DNA from: Lentisphaeria bacterium
Lineage (GTDB): Bacteria > Verrucomicrobiota > Lentisphaeria > Victivallales > UBA1829
Direction: 5' to 3'
DNA: 50,201 nt
NCBI GenBank assembly: GCA_017629515.1
Contig: JAGBXB010000079.1
Coordinates: 1-50,201 of the forward strand
A program made the position numbers and the translations under genes. Each line of letters begins with the position of its first letter. The first letter of the stretch is position 1. The notes under the pieces are model-generated. The model was given only the letters and a program-made list of their open reading frames with translations, made no database searches and was not told the origin of the DNA. Positions 15,960 through 24,198 of this stretch are shown here, piece after piece.

Positions 15960-18905
15960 TTATTGTTTCACTTCCGTAAATGTTATATCGTCCAGATGCA
16001 CATATTTTCCTGAAAATTGCAGGATCAGTCTTTTGGGGGAACTGCCCTCAAGGGTGAAATATGCTGTATGACTTTTCCATTTTTCCCCCTTTGCCGGAAA
16101 CTGTTTTTTCCCGATACTCTTTCCTCCGCTTCCCACATAGAGGGAAAGAAAGCCTTCCCCTTTGAGTTTCAGGCTCAAAGCATATACTTTTCTGCTGTTA
16201 TCCGCTATCCGCAACTGCTGCCAGATCACAGGTGCAGTTTTATACTGCATTTTATGATCCCCTTTTTCATAGCCGATGGAAAGAAAATTTTTTCCGTCTG
16301 CGGCATTTTCCTGTACGACGGCGCAAGTTCCCGCATAGCCTTTATGGAAAACCCAGTTTTCCGGTACATCGGTAGTAAAGTGCCAGTTCAGTCCGCTTTG
16401 ACGGGTAACTCTTTTATGGGTGAGATTTTCAAAAGATCCATTGGAAAGAGGTGGGATCACGCCGCCGAAAGAAAGGGGCATAAAATGACTTAATGTATGG
16501 AAATTGCCGCCTTTACCTGTAAAGGCACCTGCGGAAACGCCCCCTTTATCATTTACCGCAATTCGTCCCGCATTGATCTTCCATAACGCGCCTTCTTTAT
16601 TGCTTCCCAGATCTTTGACCGGGATCTTCACTTCTGCCGTCCAGAATTTTTCCCCGTCTTTAACGGCATAAGTAAAAGCTGGTGTACTTCTTACTTTTGC
16701 CGTAGTCATATTGACAGTATCGGCATCGTATGTAATGCCGTTTCTTGTAAAGGCGATATGTCTGTATATACCTTTTTTCACCAGTTCCGGTGTAAGGATC
16801 AATATTTCCAGATGACTTGCCCACCAGGGGAAAATTCCTTTATACTCCTTCACATCTTTTGTTCTGCCGTTTTTTTCTTTGAAACATTTGAATCCGAGAT
16901 AAATATTTTCTTTGTCATAAAGAAGTTTTACTTCCGTTTCCGGTGTCATCTTTTCTGAAATAAAATGCCCCACGGTCAACTCTTTTCTCATGCCGAAAAA
17001 CTCATTGACGCTTTCCGCTTTGAACCACTCTTTTTCATCCAGAAGCCCGTCCAGAGTGATCTTGCTGACTTTTTCTCCGCGAAGCATCGTTTCTGCGGCA
17101 GTAAATTTGCTGAAAGAGGATTCTTTGAATACTTTTCTGAATAATTCCCCGTCTTTGGCGATCCTGGCAAGACGTACCTTATCGCCTCTGACCTTATCCA
17201 TTGCCCTGTCCAGCAAGGCTGGCAAATCTTTTGCAAGTCCCGGTGAATCGTATACCTTTCCAAAAATATCATTTGTTCCGCCGTATCCGGCATGACAGGA
17301 GTTGTCCGCAAAGGCCTTTTCCAGTGAAAAACGGAACTTTTTCATTTCCTCTGCTCCATTCCCGTAATAGCAGGAAAGAAGATACTCTTTTTCTTTCTTC
17401 CAATCCCCCTGCGGATGGTAATTGAGATACCCCAGAAGTGCGGCGGACAGCCACAGACTTTCCCAGTGATTGAGGTTATAATATTTTTCGTAATATTTCC
17501 CCTTGTAATAGGGTTGTGCGCCGCCGATAACGAAAAAGTTCATGCCGGAAACTTTCTTTGTCATGTAAAGGAGCGCATCCTGCATATAGGCGTTTTCCAT
17601 GGTCAGATATGGTGCCGTTCCGGGAAGAACTTCCAGATATTCATAGATCTGACTGCCCACACCCTGTTTCCAGAAACTTTCCAGCATATCCAGATATTTT
17701 TTATTGCCCGGACAATTTTTATCATTCAATGCGTGCAGATAACAGCGTCCGTGGGGACAGAGATAGACAAAAAGTCTCTCATGGGTAAACATTTTTGTCT
17801 TTTTCGGTACAGCCCGGTAATCCTGATAGATCCCCACTTTGAACCGTAATAACGGGTATTTATCCAAAAGATTGGAGGCAAGGAAATTCACAAAATCCCA
17901 CCATCTGTCGCTGTATTTGCCTTTATACGCATGGTGGGGATCATCCAGACGGGTGCAGTTTTCACACTCACACCAGGAATAATGGTCATCATTGAAAAGT
18001 GTAATGAGTAAATAACGGTCTTTGCCATGTTTTTTGATGATGTTTTCCGCATTTTCCAACATCCTTTTTTTCACTTCTTCATTGCTCAAACAGGGCTGGG
18101 AAACGGGGTATTTGCTCTGGGAAATATTGCGGGAAATGACTCTTTTACCGTTTTTCAAACCAAAATATTCCGGATGCTTTTTCAATAATTCCGCCGCTTT
18201 TGAGTCTGTATTTTCATCCGAACCCACAAGCAGTCTTGTCAGGATATGCCCGCCCCAGAATATTTCATCGGTAAGTCCAAGTTTTTCTGCGTGGGCATAC
18301 TGTTCTTTGAACTTCGGTCTTTCTTTTTGAAGGGGAGTGGGGAAGGCAACCGTATTCAAACCCATGCCGATAATGGTATCAAGCATTACCGGGGGAGTCC
18401 ATACGCCGTTTGCGGTGATATTGGCATCAGGGAACACGGGATTGTGGATGGAAAATCCATCCGGAATGGAAAAAGATCTTTTCTGCGGGATGAAAGGCGG
18501 TGTCCTGGGATGGAAGAACCGTACTCCGCCATATTCCCGCAAAAGAAAATATACTCCATTAGGGAATGCACGGTCTCTTTTCCCGTAAATAACCAGAGAG
18601 TTTGCTTTTGCTTCAATGGCAAAGCCTGTATCGGAAAGAGCGGCAAACTTTTTTGCATAAGGAGGAGATAATTTTTCAAATCTTACCGTGGCAAGGGAGG
18701 ATGACGCTCCTTTTTTCACGGACAACTTTGCTCCTGTCATCTTTTGCGTATATTCTGTCAGTATCTCCGAAGCCAGAATTCGGGATTTGCCTGCATTATC
18801 CGGCAAAAGGATACAGGCTCTTTCTTTCCCATCCTGAACGAGGTCCATACTGCAAAGAGGGAGAGAGAAACACAGAATGCAAAGAATGTGAAATATATTT
18901 TTCAT
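15960..18905 (-). CDS. Secreted DUF4838 protein with CBM9-like and C-terminal CBM-like modules
   Basis: A 981-residue exported protein. Signal peptide at 1-19 (IFHILCILCFSLPLCS). Residues 20-150 are the GH67-N-like domain (ASEILTEYTQKMTGAKL, GVYFLLREYGGVRFFHP). About 170-510 is DUF4838, with its hallmark NDDHYSWCECENC (305-317) and WDFVNFLASNL. About 615-810 resembles a CBM9-like domain (ITLDGLLDEKEWFKAE, LLYDKENIYLGFKC). Residues 818-981 (LSNGSFEN ... LDDITF) resemble the last module of the 1363-aa protein. It likely binds or cleaves a polysaccharide outside the inner membrane. It follows the isomerase gene by 15 nt, RBS GGAG. Confidence 0.86.
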   Translation of the reverse strand: MKNIFHILCILCFSLPLCSMDLVQDGKERACILLPDNAGKSRILASEILTEYTQKMTGAKLSVKKGASSSLATVRFEKLSPPYAKKFAALSDTGFAIEAKANSLVIYGKRDRAFPNGVYFLLREYGGVRFFHPRTPPFIPQKRSFSIPDGFSIHNPVFPDANITANGVWTPPVMLDTIIGMGLNTVAFPTPLQKERPKFKEQYAHAEKLGLTDEIFWGGHILTRLLVGSDENTDSKAAELLKKHPEYFGLKNGKRVISRNISQSKYPVSQPCLSNEEVKKRMLENAENIIKKHGKDRYLLITLFNDDHYSWCECENCTRLDDPHHAYKGKYSDRWWDFVNFLASNLLDKYPLLRFKVGIYQDYRAVPKKTKMFTHERLFVYLCPHGRCYLHALNDKNCPGNKKYLDMLESFWKQGVGSQIYEYLEVLPGTAPYLTMENAYMQDALLYMTKKVSGMNFFVIGGAQPYYKGKYYEKYYNLNHWESLWLSAALLGYLNYHPQGDWKKEKEYLLSCYYGNGAEEMKKFRFSLEKAFADNSCHAGYGGTNDIFGKVYDSPGLAKDLPALLDRAMDKVRGDKVRLARIAKDGELFRKVFKESSFSKFTAAETMLRGEKVSKITLDGLLDEKEWFKAESVNEFFGMRKELTVGHFISEKMTPETEVKLLYDKENIYLGFKCFKEKNGRTKDVKEYKGIFPWWASHLEILILTPELVKKGIYRHIAFTRNGITYDADTVNMTTAKVRSTPAFTYAVKDGEKFWTAEVKIPVKDLGSNKEGALWKINAGRIAVNDKGGVSAGAFTGKGGNFHTLSHFMPLSFGGVIPPLSNGSFENLTHKRVTRQSGLNWHFTTDVPENWVFHKGYAGTCAVVQENAADGKNFLSIGYEKGDHKMQYKTAPVIWQQLRIADNSRKVYALSLKLKGEGFLSLYVGSGGKSIGKKQFPAKGEKWKSHTAYFTLEGSSPKRLILQFSGKYVHLDDITFTEVKQ

Positions 18906-18920
18906 TTTTTTCTCCAGTTT

Positions 18921-19862
18921 TTACCAGACGGGATCTTCCCCTCTTTCAATGTAATCGAATATCCTTACCACCTCTCTTGCGATCACATGGTTCGTGGCAA
19001 AATTGCTTTCATTCTGTATGCTTTTCAGATTGGGACAGGCAAAAAGCTGTTTCAGAATTCTTTTCCAGTTGATTGTCCCTCTTCCGGGACAACCGGGAAG
19101 GGTGTGATTATCCCCGTAGCCGTCATTATCGTGCAGATGACAGGTGACTACATGGGGGGCAAGCATCGCAAGAGTGTCTTCCTGCAGTTTCAAGCCGTCA
19201 AACCAGACGATGTCGTGGAAAGTCTGCTTGTATTTGGAAAAATCTTTTTCTGTACGGGAACCATCTTTATTGCAGAAATATTTTCCCATGATGTTGGCGT
19301 GACCGGAATCGTAACAGCATTGGATGAAAGGAGAATGGAAATAGTTGATGTAATAAAGAAGTTCCTCCGGAGCATTCACCGGTTCAAAGGAGTTTTCCAC
19401 AGCAAGGATACAGTTGTTTTTTTCTGCGTAAGGCAGGATCTTTTCCAATGTGTCAAGGGCAAGGGGACGCAATACATCAAATCCCACATGACCGGGTCTT
19501 CTGCACCAGGGAGCGGCTCCAACATGGACGGTATAAGTTTCTATCCCCAGTTCCCCGCATATATCCAGAGCCTTTTTATGGTCTTCAATGATCCTTTCAT
19601 GTTCTTCCGGTATATCCAGATCGTAACGGGGACCGGCAAGTCCGTGGGCATCTTTTGTGACAAGGGAAAGTTTTTTCAGGATCTTCTTATAGTTTTCCAG
19701 ATATTCTTTATTTTCCAGCATTGTGGCAAGCTGACGGCTCATGGTGGTGATCCGTTCCGCACCGGCAGCGGCAAGTTCCGCCATAACATTTTCTTCCAGA
19801 CATTCCGGAACTACATTCCATGCCGCAAAATGGGATATTCTGAATTTTTTTTCCTGCATCAT
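18921..19862 (-). CDS. Sugar phosphate isomerase/epimerase family (xylose-isomerase-like TIM barrel)
   Basis: A 313-residue cytoplasmic TIM-barrel protein of the AP-endonuclease-2 / IolE-like superfamily. Metal-site residues are in place: Glu156 (AVENSF), Asp185 and His188 (CYDSGHAN), His242/His244 (CHLHDNDG) and Glu285 (QNESNF). LPGCPGRGTINW is the standard loop near the active site. Family members isomerise or epimerise sugars, inositols or keto acids; the substrate is not visible. First gene of the four-gene operon; RBS AAGGAG 5 nt before a double ATG. It could make usable the sugar released by the two secreted proteins downstream. Confidence 0.87.
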   Translation of the reverse strand: MMQEKKFRISHFAAWNVVPECLEENVMAELAAAGAERITTMSRQLATMLENKEYLENYKKILKKLSLVTKDAHGLAGPRYDLDIPEEHERIIEDHKKALDICGELGIETYTVHVGAAPWCRRPGHVGFDVLRPLALDTLEKILPYAEKNNCILAVENSFEPVNAPEELLYYINYFHSPFIQCCYDSGHANIMGKYFCNKDGSRTEKDFSKYKQTFHDIVWFDGLKLQEDTLAMLAPHVVTCHLHDNDGYGDNHTLPGCPGRGTINWKRILKQLFACPNLKSIQNESNFATNHVIAREVVRIFDYIERGEDPVW

Positions 19863-19899
19863 TCCAACTCCTTTTCAATATAAAAGTTCTATATTATAT

Positions 19900-19927
19900 A
19901 TTATAATCACTTTTGCACTTGATTCAA
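19900..19927 (-). promoter_or_regulatory. Promoter of the isomerase-DUF4838-pseudopilin-glycosidase operon
   Basis: Minus strand: TTGAAT (19927-19922), 16-bp spacer, perfect TATAAT (19905-19900). Its -35 lies inside the odd palindrome CTTGATTCAAG (19918-19928) and overlaps the -35 of a divergent promoter. Confidence 0.65.
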
Positions 19928-19946
19928 GATGTGAAAGTGGTATATT
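19919..19946 (+). promoter_or_regulatory. Upstream promoter of the AraC gene, overlapping the divergent -35
   Basis: TTGATT (19919-19924), 16-bp spacer ending AGTGG, TATATT (19941-19946). The -35 shares bases 19922-19924 with the -35 of the minus-strand operon promoter, so both cannot be filled by RNA polymerase at once. Confidence 0.55.
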
Positions 19947-19979
19947 TTGCATAAATAAATGTATAATCTGACTATATGT

Positions 19980-20007
19980 TTGATTTGGAAACATTTTGCG
20001 GTATATT
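19980..20007 (+). promoter_or_regulatory. Proximal promoter of the AraC gene
   Basis: TTGATT (19980-19985), 16-bp spacer ending TGCGG, TATATT (20002-20007). Transcription would start about 35 nt before the coding region, independent of the shared upstream site. Confidence 0.5.
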
Positions 20008-20049
20008 TCATGAAGAAAAGAGAAGCATGCTTACAGGAAAGTATTGAAA

Positions 20050-20931
20050 ATGAAACCCACTTACTACAACTGGGGACTTTCTGCGGAAAGACCATTCGTA
20101 ATCCGTTTTCAGTCTGTTGTGAAAAAGATGAATTGCGATATGGATTACGATTTTCATAAATCATTGCACATGAATATTGTTATGCAGGGGGATTACGGCG
20201 GGGATATTTGCGGATCGCTTTACCACTGTCAGGCTGGGGAGGCCTTTATTACTGCCCCGTGGGAACCCCACCGGTCAACATTCAGTGAACAGGGGGCTGT
20301 CTGTTATATGATCGTCATATCTCTGGATGAACTTGCCCCCGCTCTTCTGTACGGCAGGAAGACTCTTGCCACCTTTCTTTCCTTTGCTCCGGAAAAGCGT
20401 TTTGCCCTTTTGCGGGAAAAGGATCTTATGAAACACTGTTTCCAATGCGGGAAGGAGATCGGGAAAAACGGAGAGGAGAATATTCTCCGGAACTGGAAAA
20501 GCATACTGGAATGTTTCATCAATATCGTTGACGATCTGGGCGAACTGGAAGAATCCCCCGGAAGAACCGCAGATTATGCAAAACTTCTGCCTGCGTTGCA
20601 CCGGATCAACAGCGGAAAAAGTGTGACAACAGCGGAGGAAGCGGCAAAATTATGTAATTTGAGCGTCAGTTATTTCCGTGCGCTTTTCAAGTCGATCTTC
20701 GGAAAATCTTTTGCTGCATACGAACTCAATTACCGCCTGAATTGCGCTGCGGAAGATATTCTCAATGGCCGTTTATCTGTCAAAAATGCCGCTTTTGAAT
20801 GGGGATTTTTTGATGCAAGCCATTTTTCAAGACTTTTCAAACATTCCTTCGGTTGTTCCCCGGGAAAATACAGAAAAAATTGCAGTAAAGAAAGTCAGAA
20901 CTGTAATATTTTTGCATCGGCCAGCAAATAG
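20050..20931 (+). CDS. AraC family transcriptional regulator, first
   Basis: A 293-residue regulator. I use the ATG at 20050; a TTG two codons earlier (20044) is closer to the AGGA at 20035 and is a possible start. The N-terminal part is a cupin-like sensor (LYHCQAGEAFITAPWEPHRSTF). The C-terminal 100 residues carry two helix-turn-helix units: TTAEEAAKLCNLSVSYFRAL and SVKNAAFEWGFFDASHFSRL, ending GCSPGKYRK. It is divergent from the four-gene glycan operon and very likely controls it, with the inducer a sugar from that pathway. Its last 37 bp overlap the end of the convergent transporter gene. Confidence 0.88.
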   Translation: MKPTYYNWGLSAERPFVIRFQSVVKKMNCDMDYDFHKSLHMNIVMQGDYGGDICGSLYHCQAGEAFITAPWEPHRSTFSEQGAVCYMIVISLDELAPALLYGRKTLATFLSFAPEKRFALLREKDLMKHCFQCGKEIGKNGEENILRNWKSILECFINIVDDLGELEESPGRTADYAKLLPALHRINSGKSVTTAEEAAKLCNLSVSYFRALFKSIFGKSFAAYELNYRLNCAAEDILNGRLSVKNAAFEWGFFDASHFSRLFKHSFGCSPGKYRKNCSKESQNCNIFASASK

Positions 20932-21827
20932 CAGAAAAGCCCGGCAAGAATAAGAAACAGTCCGCAGATAAAATATCTGCCCGCTTTTTCCTTGAAAAGA
21001 ACTATGCTCCATAAGGAATAGCCTGCAATGCATAATCCGATGGCAACCGGAAAAAATGTTCCGTTCATTCCGTACTTTTTCAGTTTATCCAGAGCAAGAA
21101 ATTGTATGGCTGTGGCAATGACCGTTTGCAGGGAAAGAAAAAAGATCAGAAGAAGAGCCTTTCTGTTGAGATGCAATCCTCTCTCCCCTGTAAAAAATTT
21201 CCCTGCACATGCCGCAAGAAATGTACTGAAACATGCGATGGCAGGCCGCAGCATCGCCGGATCTTCATAAGCAAAAAAACTGCTGGCGGAGGTCATGCTT
21301 TGGGCTGTTCCCAATACAAAAAAGGCAAGAAAAGCAAGTTTGATACCTTTTTTGGTCTGTAATGCTTCTGTTTTTGCCTCCGGAGAGGTTTTGACGGAAA
21401 AAAAGATCATTCCGGCAAGGACGGAAAGGGTGCCGAGGCCTTTCAAAATGTTCCAGGGTTCGGAAAAGATGAGTGTGACCGCTATAAACGGAAGAATAAA
21501 GGCACTCTGACCGACAGCCCATGTCACTCCGCTTTTTCCGTAGATCATACTGCGTTGGAGGATGAACGATCCGGCAATATTGGTCAGGGAGGCAGCAAAA
21601 ATAAAAAGTGTATATCCGGCAGAGGGCAGGGGGAGCTTTCCTGAAAGAAGATCCTCTGTTTTTGTGAAAATCAGCAGTGTCATAAGGAAAGAGAGTCCCC
21701 CCATAAACATCATGATATTGTAGAGGCTCAAATTCCATTTTGCCATGCTTTTGTAATAGACACCGGTAAATGACCATAACACCCCCGTAAGGATCGTAAG
21801 CAGAAATCCTGTCAGAAGATCATTCAT
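20895..21827 (-). CDS. EamA/DMT-type membrane transporter, 10 TM
   Basis: A 310-residue inner-membrane protein with about ten hydrophobic segments in two five-helix halves, as in the drug/metabolite transporter superfamily (compare GVLWSFTGVYYKSM near the start with the matching SLWSIVLFKEKAGRYFICGL near the end). Members export or import amino acids, sugars or nucleotide sugars. The related sugar-uptake GRP/RhaT group has the same size. The substrate is unknown. Its 3' end overlaps the AraC gene by 37 bp in opposite orientation. Placed between two AraC regulators, it may move a sugar or its product, but it is not clearly part of either operon. Confidence 0.85.
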   Translation of the reverse strand: MNDLLTGFLLTILTGVLWSFTGVYYKSMAKWNLSLYNIMMFMGGLSFLMTLLIFTKTEDLLSGKLPLPSAGYTLFIFAASLTNIAGSFILQRSMIYGKSGVTWAVGQSAFILPFIAVTLIFSEPWNILKGLGTLSVLAGMIFFSVKTSPEAKTEALQTKKGIKLAFLAFFVLGTAQSMTSASSFFAYEDPAMLRPAIACFSTFLAACAGKFFTGERGLHLNRKALLLIFFLSLQTVIATAIQFLALDKLKKYGMNGTFFPVAIGLCIAGYSLWSIVLFKEKAGRYFICGLFLILAGLFCYLLADAKILQF

Positions 21828-21867
21828 CTTTTTTCCTTCTTTTTTGTTTTTTGAAAGTATAATTTAC

Positions 21868-21895
21868 TTGTTTTTTTTATTATTGCAAGTATATT
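21868..21895 (+). promoter_or_regulatory. Promoter of the second AraC gene
   Basis: TTGTTT (21868-21873), 16-bp spacer, TATATT (21890-21895). About 60 nt of leader precede the RBS CAGGAGAAGG and the ATG at 21957. Confidence 0.5.
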
Positions 21896-21956
21896 TCAGG
21901 TATTGCTCTGTAAGGAAGAATGAAAAATTTATATTTTTGCAATATCAGGAGAAGGT

Positions 21957-22775
21957 ATGAGTCTGCCACAAATCATCAATGCGGGAGTATATACTCACGC
22001 TGAAAAATATTCCCAGAAAGTCTGCCATTTCTGGATCGCTTTGAATATCAGCGGCTGCGTAAGAATGGATACCTATTACCCGGACGGTACTCTGTGCCGT
22101 TCCTTTGACAGCCGGCAAAAGGAGTCCTGTCAGACTCTTTCTCTTGCCGCTCCCGGTTTCCGGTCAGTTTTCGAGTATAATTCCGGGAGGGAAAACTGGG
22201 TCATCATGTTTTCTTTCCCGTCTGTAACTTTTTCAGAAAAAGACAATACATTTTACTGGAATTACAAAGACCATAAATTGCCTCTTCCCGATACGATCCG
22301 CCTTAAAGGACAGGAAGTGGCCCAATTGCGTCATATTTGCAGTACCCTGTGCCAACTTTATCACAGTTCTCTGCCCGGCAACTGCCTGGAGGCGGAACTG
22401 CTTGCTTTGCAGCTGCTGCATTTTTTCCTCCGTACACCCGTGCCGGCTGATGACAGAGTGGAACTCTTCCGTAAACGCCTTTCCGAAGATGTGTTGTGGG
22501 AAAAATCCATTTCCCGGCATTGTATGGAAATGGGGGTGAACAGGGATCTTCTGCGGAAAGAATTTTTTCTGCGCTACAAAATCTCCCCCGGAGAGTACCG
22601 CATTGAATTAAGAATGCGTAAAATTCTGCATCTTATTGCGTACAGCGATCTTACCCTGAAAGAAATAGCATTTGATTCCGGTATGAAAAATCTTTCCCAT
22701 TTAAGTGCCTTTGTCCGGCTCCGGTGCGGAAAAACTCCTACGCAACTTGTTGCGGAATACAGAAAAAGTCATTAA
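21957..22775 (+). CDS. AraC family transcriptional regulator, second
   Basis: A 272-residue regulator with a good RBS (AGGAGAAGG). The first 110 residues form an unusual sensor (VCHFWIALNISGCVRMDTYY, then GFRSVFEYNSGRENWVIMF) without the plain cupin text of the other two AraC proteins. The C-terminal DNA-binding domain holds two helix-turn-helix units, the second LTLKEIAFDSGMKNLSHLSA, ending in a CGKTPTQLV tail. The next genes on the same strand are Gfo/Idh and GH3, after a 290-bp gap with its own palindromes and promoter. They are its most plausible targets. Confidence 0.86.
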   Translation: MSLPQIINAGVYTHAEKYSQKVCHFWIALNISGCVRMDTYYPDGTLCRSFDSRQKESCQTLSLAAPGFRSVFEYNSGRENWVIMFSFPSVTFSEKDNTFYWNYKDHKLPLPDTIRLKGQEVAQLRHICSTLCQLYHSSLPGNCLEAELLALQLLHFFLRTPVPADDRVELFRKRLSEDVLWEKSISRHCMEMGVNRDLLRKEFFLRYKISPGEYRIELRMRKILHLIAYSDLTLKEIAFDSGMKNLSHLSAFVRLRCGKTPTQLVAEYRKSH

Positions 22776-22855
22776 GAAAACCTTTGAAATACTTTCGGAA
22801 TATGCGGCAGGAGAGGGGGGCTGAAGAGAAATAAATAAAGCAAACCCTCTTGACA

Positions 22856-22882
22856 GGAAAATATATTTTCCTTCCGCCGGAA
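22856..22882. promoter_or_regulatory. Paired palindromes, candidate operator
   Basis: A perfect 16-bp palindrome GGAAAATATATTTTCC (22856-22871) is followed directly by TTCCG-C-CGGAA (22872-22882). TTGACA stands right in front (22850-22855), but no -10 is found 16-18 bp after it. It lies between the second AraC gene and the Gfo/Idh-GH3 promoter, which fits a regulator binding site. Confidence 0.4.
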
Positions 22883-22947
22883 AGTTAAAATTAGGGGATA
22901 TCTGCGAAAATAAATGAGAATAACTTCTTCCTCTGACAAAAATCTTC

Positions 22948-22975
22948 TTGAAATGTCCGGAAAGTGTGCTAATAA
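22948..22975 (+). promoter_or_regulatory. Promoter of the Gfo/Idh-GH3 genes
   Basis: TTGAAA (22948-22953), 16-bp spacer, TAATAA (22970-22975); TAATAT a few bases on could serve with a longer spacer. About 85 nt of leader precede the coding region. Confidence 0.45.
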
Positions 22976-23066
22976 TATATTGAAGAGAAAAAATGCCCCT
23001 GCATCAGATGAGAAAAATCACCGGCGGGAACAGAAAAAATAAAAACATAACATTCAGGAGTTGAAA

Positions 23067-24173
23067 ATGAGTGAGCCTTTAAGAACTGCTATTATCGCCT
23101 GCGGATCCCGTGCCATCCAGATGGCAAAGATCGTCAGTCTCCTTCCGGAATTCAAACTTGTTGCCATGAGTGATCCCCATCCCGATCAGAGAGCGGAGGC
23201 TTATAAAGCACTTCCTGAACCCAAATATTATGAAAGCACCGAAGAAATGCTGGAAAAAGAGACTCTGGATGCCGTTATTGTGGAAACTCCTCCCAAACAG
23301 CATACCAAATATACTCTCATGGCTCTGGATCTGGGATTGCATGTTATGGGGGAGATCCCCGCAGTGGATACTTATGAGGAAGCCGTTCAACTTTGGAATG
23401 CGGTCAATTCCCATCCCGACCAGGTCTATATGTGCGGCGCAACTGCCAATTACCGCCAGAAAGTGCGTATGCTTTCCTATCTGAAAGCACACAATATGGT
23501 AGGAAAAATGGTCTATGCGGAAAGTGAATATGCCCACGGAATGGAACGGCCTTTCAAACCCCGTCAGAAAGTCGTGGAAGACTGGCGCGCCTCCTATGAT
23601 GCCTGCCGTTACTGTACCCATTCACTCGGTCCGCTGCTGAACTTTATGGAAGAGGATGATGTATTTGATACTGTCGCCTGTATGGGGACAGGCCGTCATT
23701 TCCCCTGCAACTGGAAAGATCATGCCATGGTCTCCATCCTGAATACCAGAAAGAATGCGGTGGTGCGTTTCCTTGCCTCCTTCGGCCTGTATAAGAGCGG
23801 TCCTTATCACACCACAAGGATCTTTACCGATGACGGCATGTTTGAACTTTACAACGAAAAACTGCGTATCTTCAAACCTGAATTTTCCGAATTTTGTGAA
23901 AAACCCGAAATCATGGAAATACCTTTCGGCAGATTCCCCATGCGTTTTGAACGGGATTTCCCTGTGGAGAAAGTTCTTTCCGCCGGAGGCGGCGGTCACG
24001 GCGGAGCAGACTTCTACATGCTGGAAGAGTTTGCTGATGCCATTTTCAATAAGAAACCTTCCCCCTGTTCCATCAAGAAAGGGCTTGTTATGACTCTTCC
24101 GGGGATCTTTGCAGCCGAATCTGCAAAAGAAGGCGGTACTCTTAAAAAGATCATCTATCCCTGGGAAGCATAA
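23067..24173 (+). CDS. Gfo/Idh/MocA family oxidoreductase, with EIP in place of EKP
   Basis: A 368-residue NAD(P)-dependent sugar or inositol dehydrogenase relative. I start it at the ATG at 23067, six nt after CAGGAG. Residues 1-120 are the Rossmann domain (TAIIACGSRAIQMAKIV, DAVIVETPPKQHTKY). The usual catalytic EKP reads Glu96-Ile97-Pro98 here, so the lysine that takes part in catalysis and cofactor contact is missing. The C-terminal half has the alpha/beta substrate domain (RYCTHSLGPLLNFM, then GGHGGADFYMLEEFADAI). It may use another residue, or work as a lyase/hydrolase-like NAD-dependent glycosidase as known for some relatives. It is followed after 25 nt by a GH3 gene. Confidence 0.88.
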   Translation: MSEPLRTAIIACGSRAIQMAKIVSLLPEFKLVAMSDPHPDQRAEAYKALPEPKYYESTEEMLEKETLDAVIVETPPKQHTKYTLMALDLGLHVMGEIPAVDTYEEAVQLWNAVNSHPDQVYMCGATANYRQKVRMLSYLKAHNMVGKMVYAESEYAHGMERPFKPRQKVVEDWRASYDACRYCTHSLGPLLNFMEEDDVFDTVACMGTGRHFPCNWKDHAMVSILNTRKNAVVRFLASFGLYKSGPYHTTRIFTDDGMFELYNEKLRIFKPEFSEFCEKPEIMEIPFGRFPMRFERDFPVEKVLSAGGGGHGGADFYMLEEFADAIFNKKPSPCSIKKGLVMTLPGIFAAESAKEGGTLKKIIYPWEA

Positions 24174-24198
24174 TAAATAAGGAAAGGCGGGCCAGACG

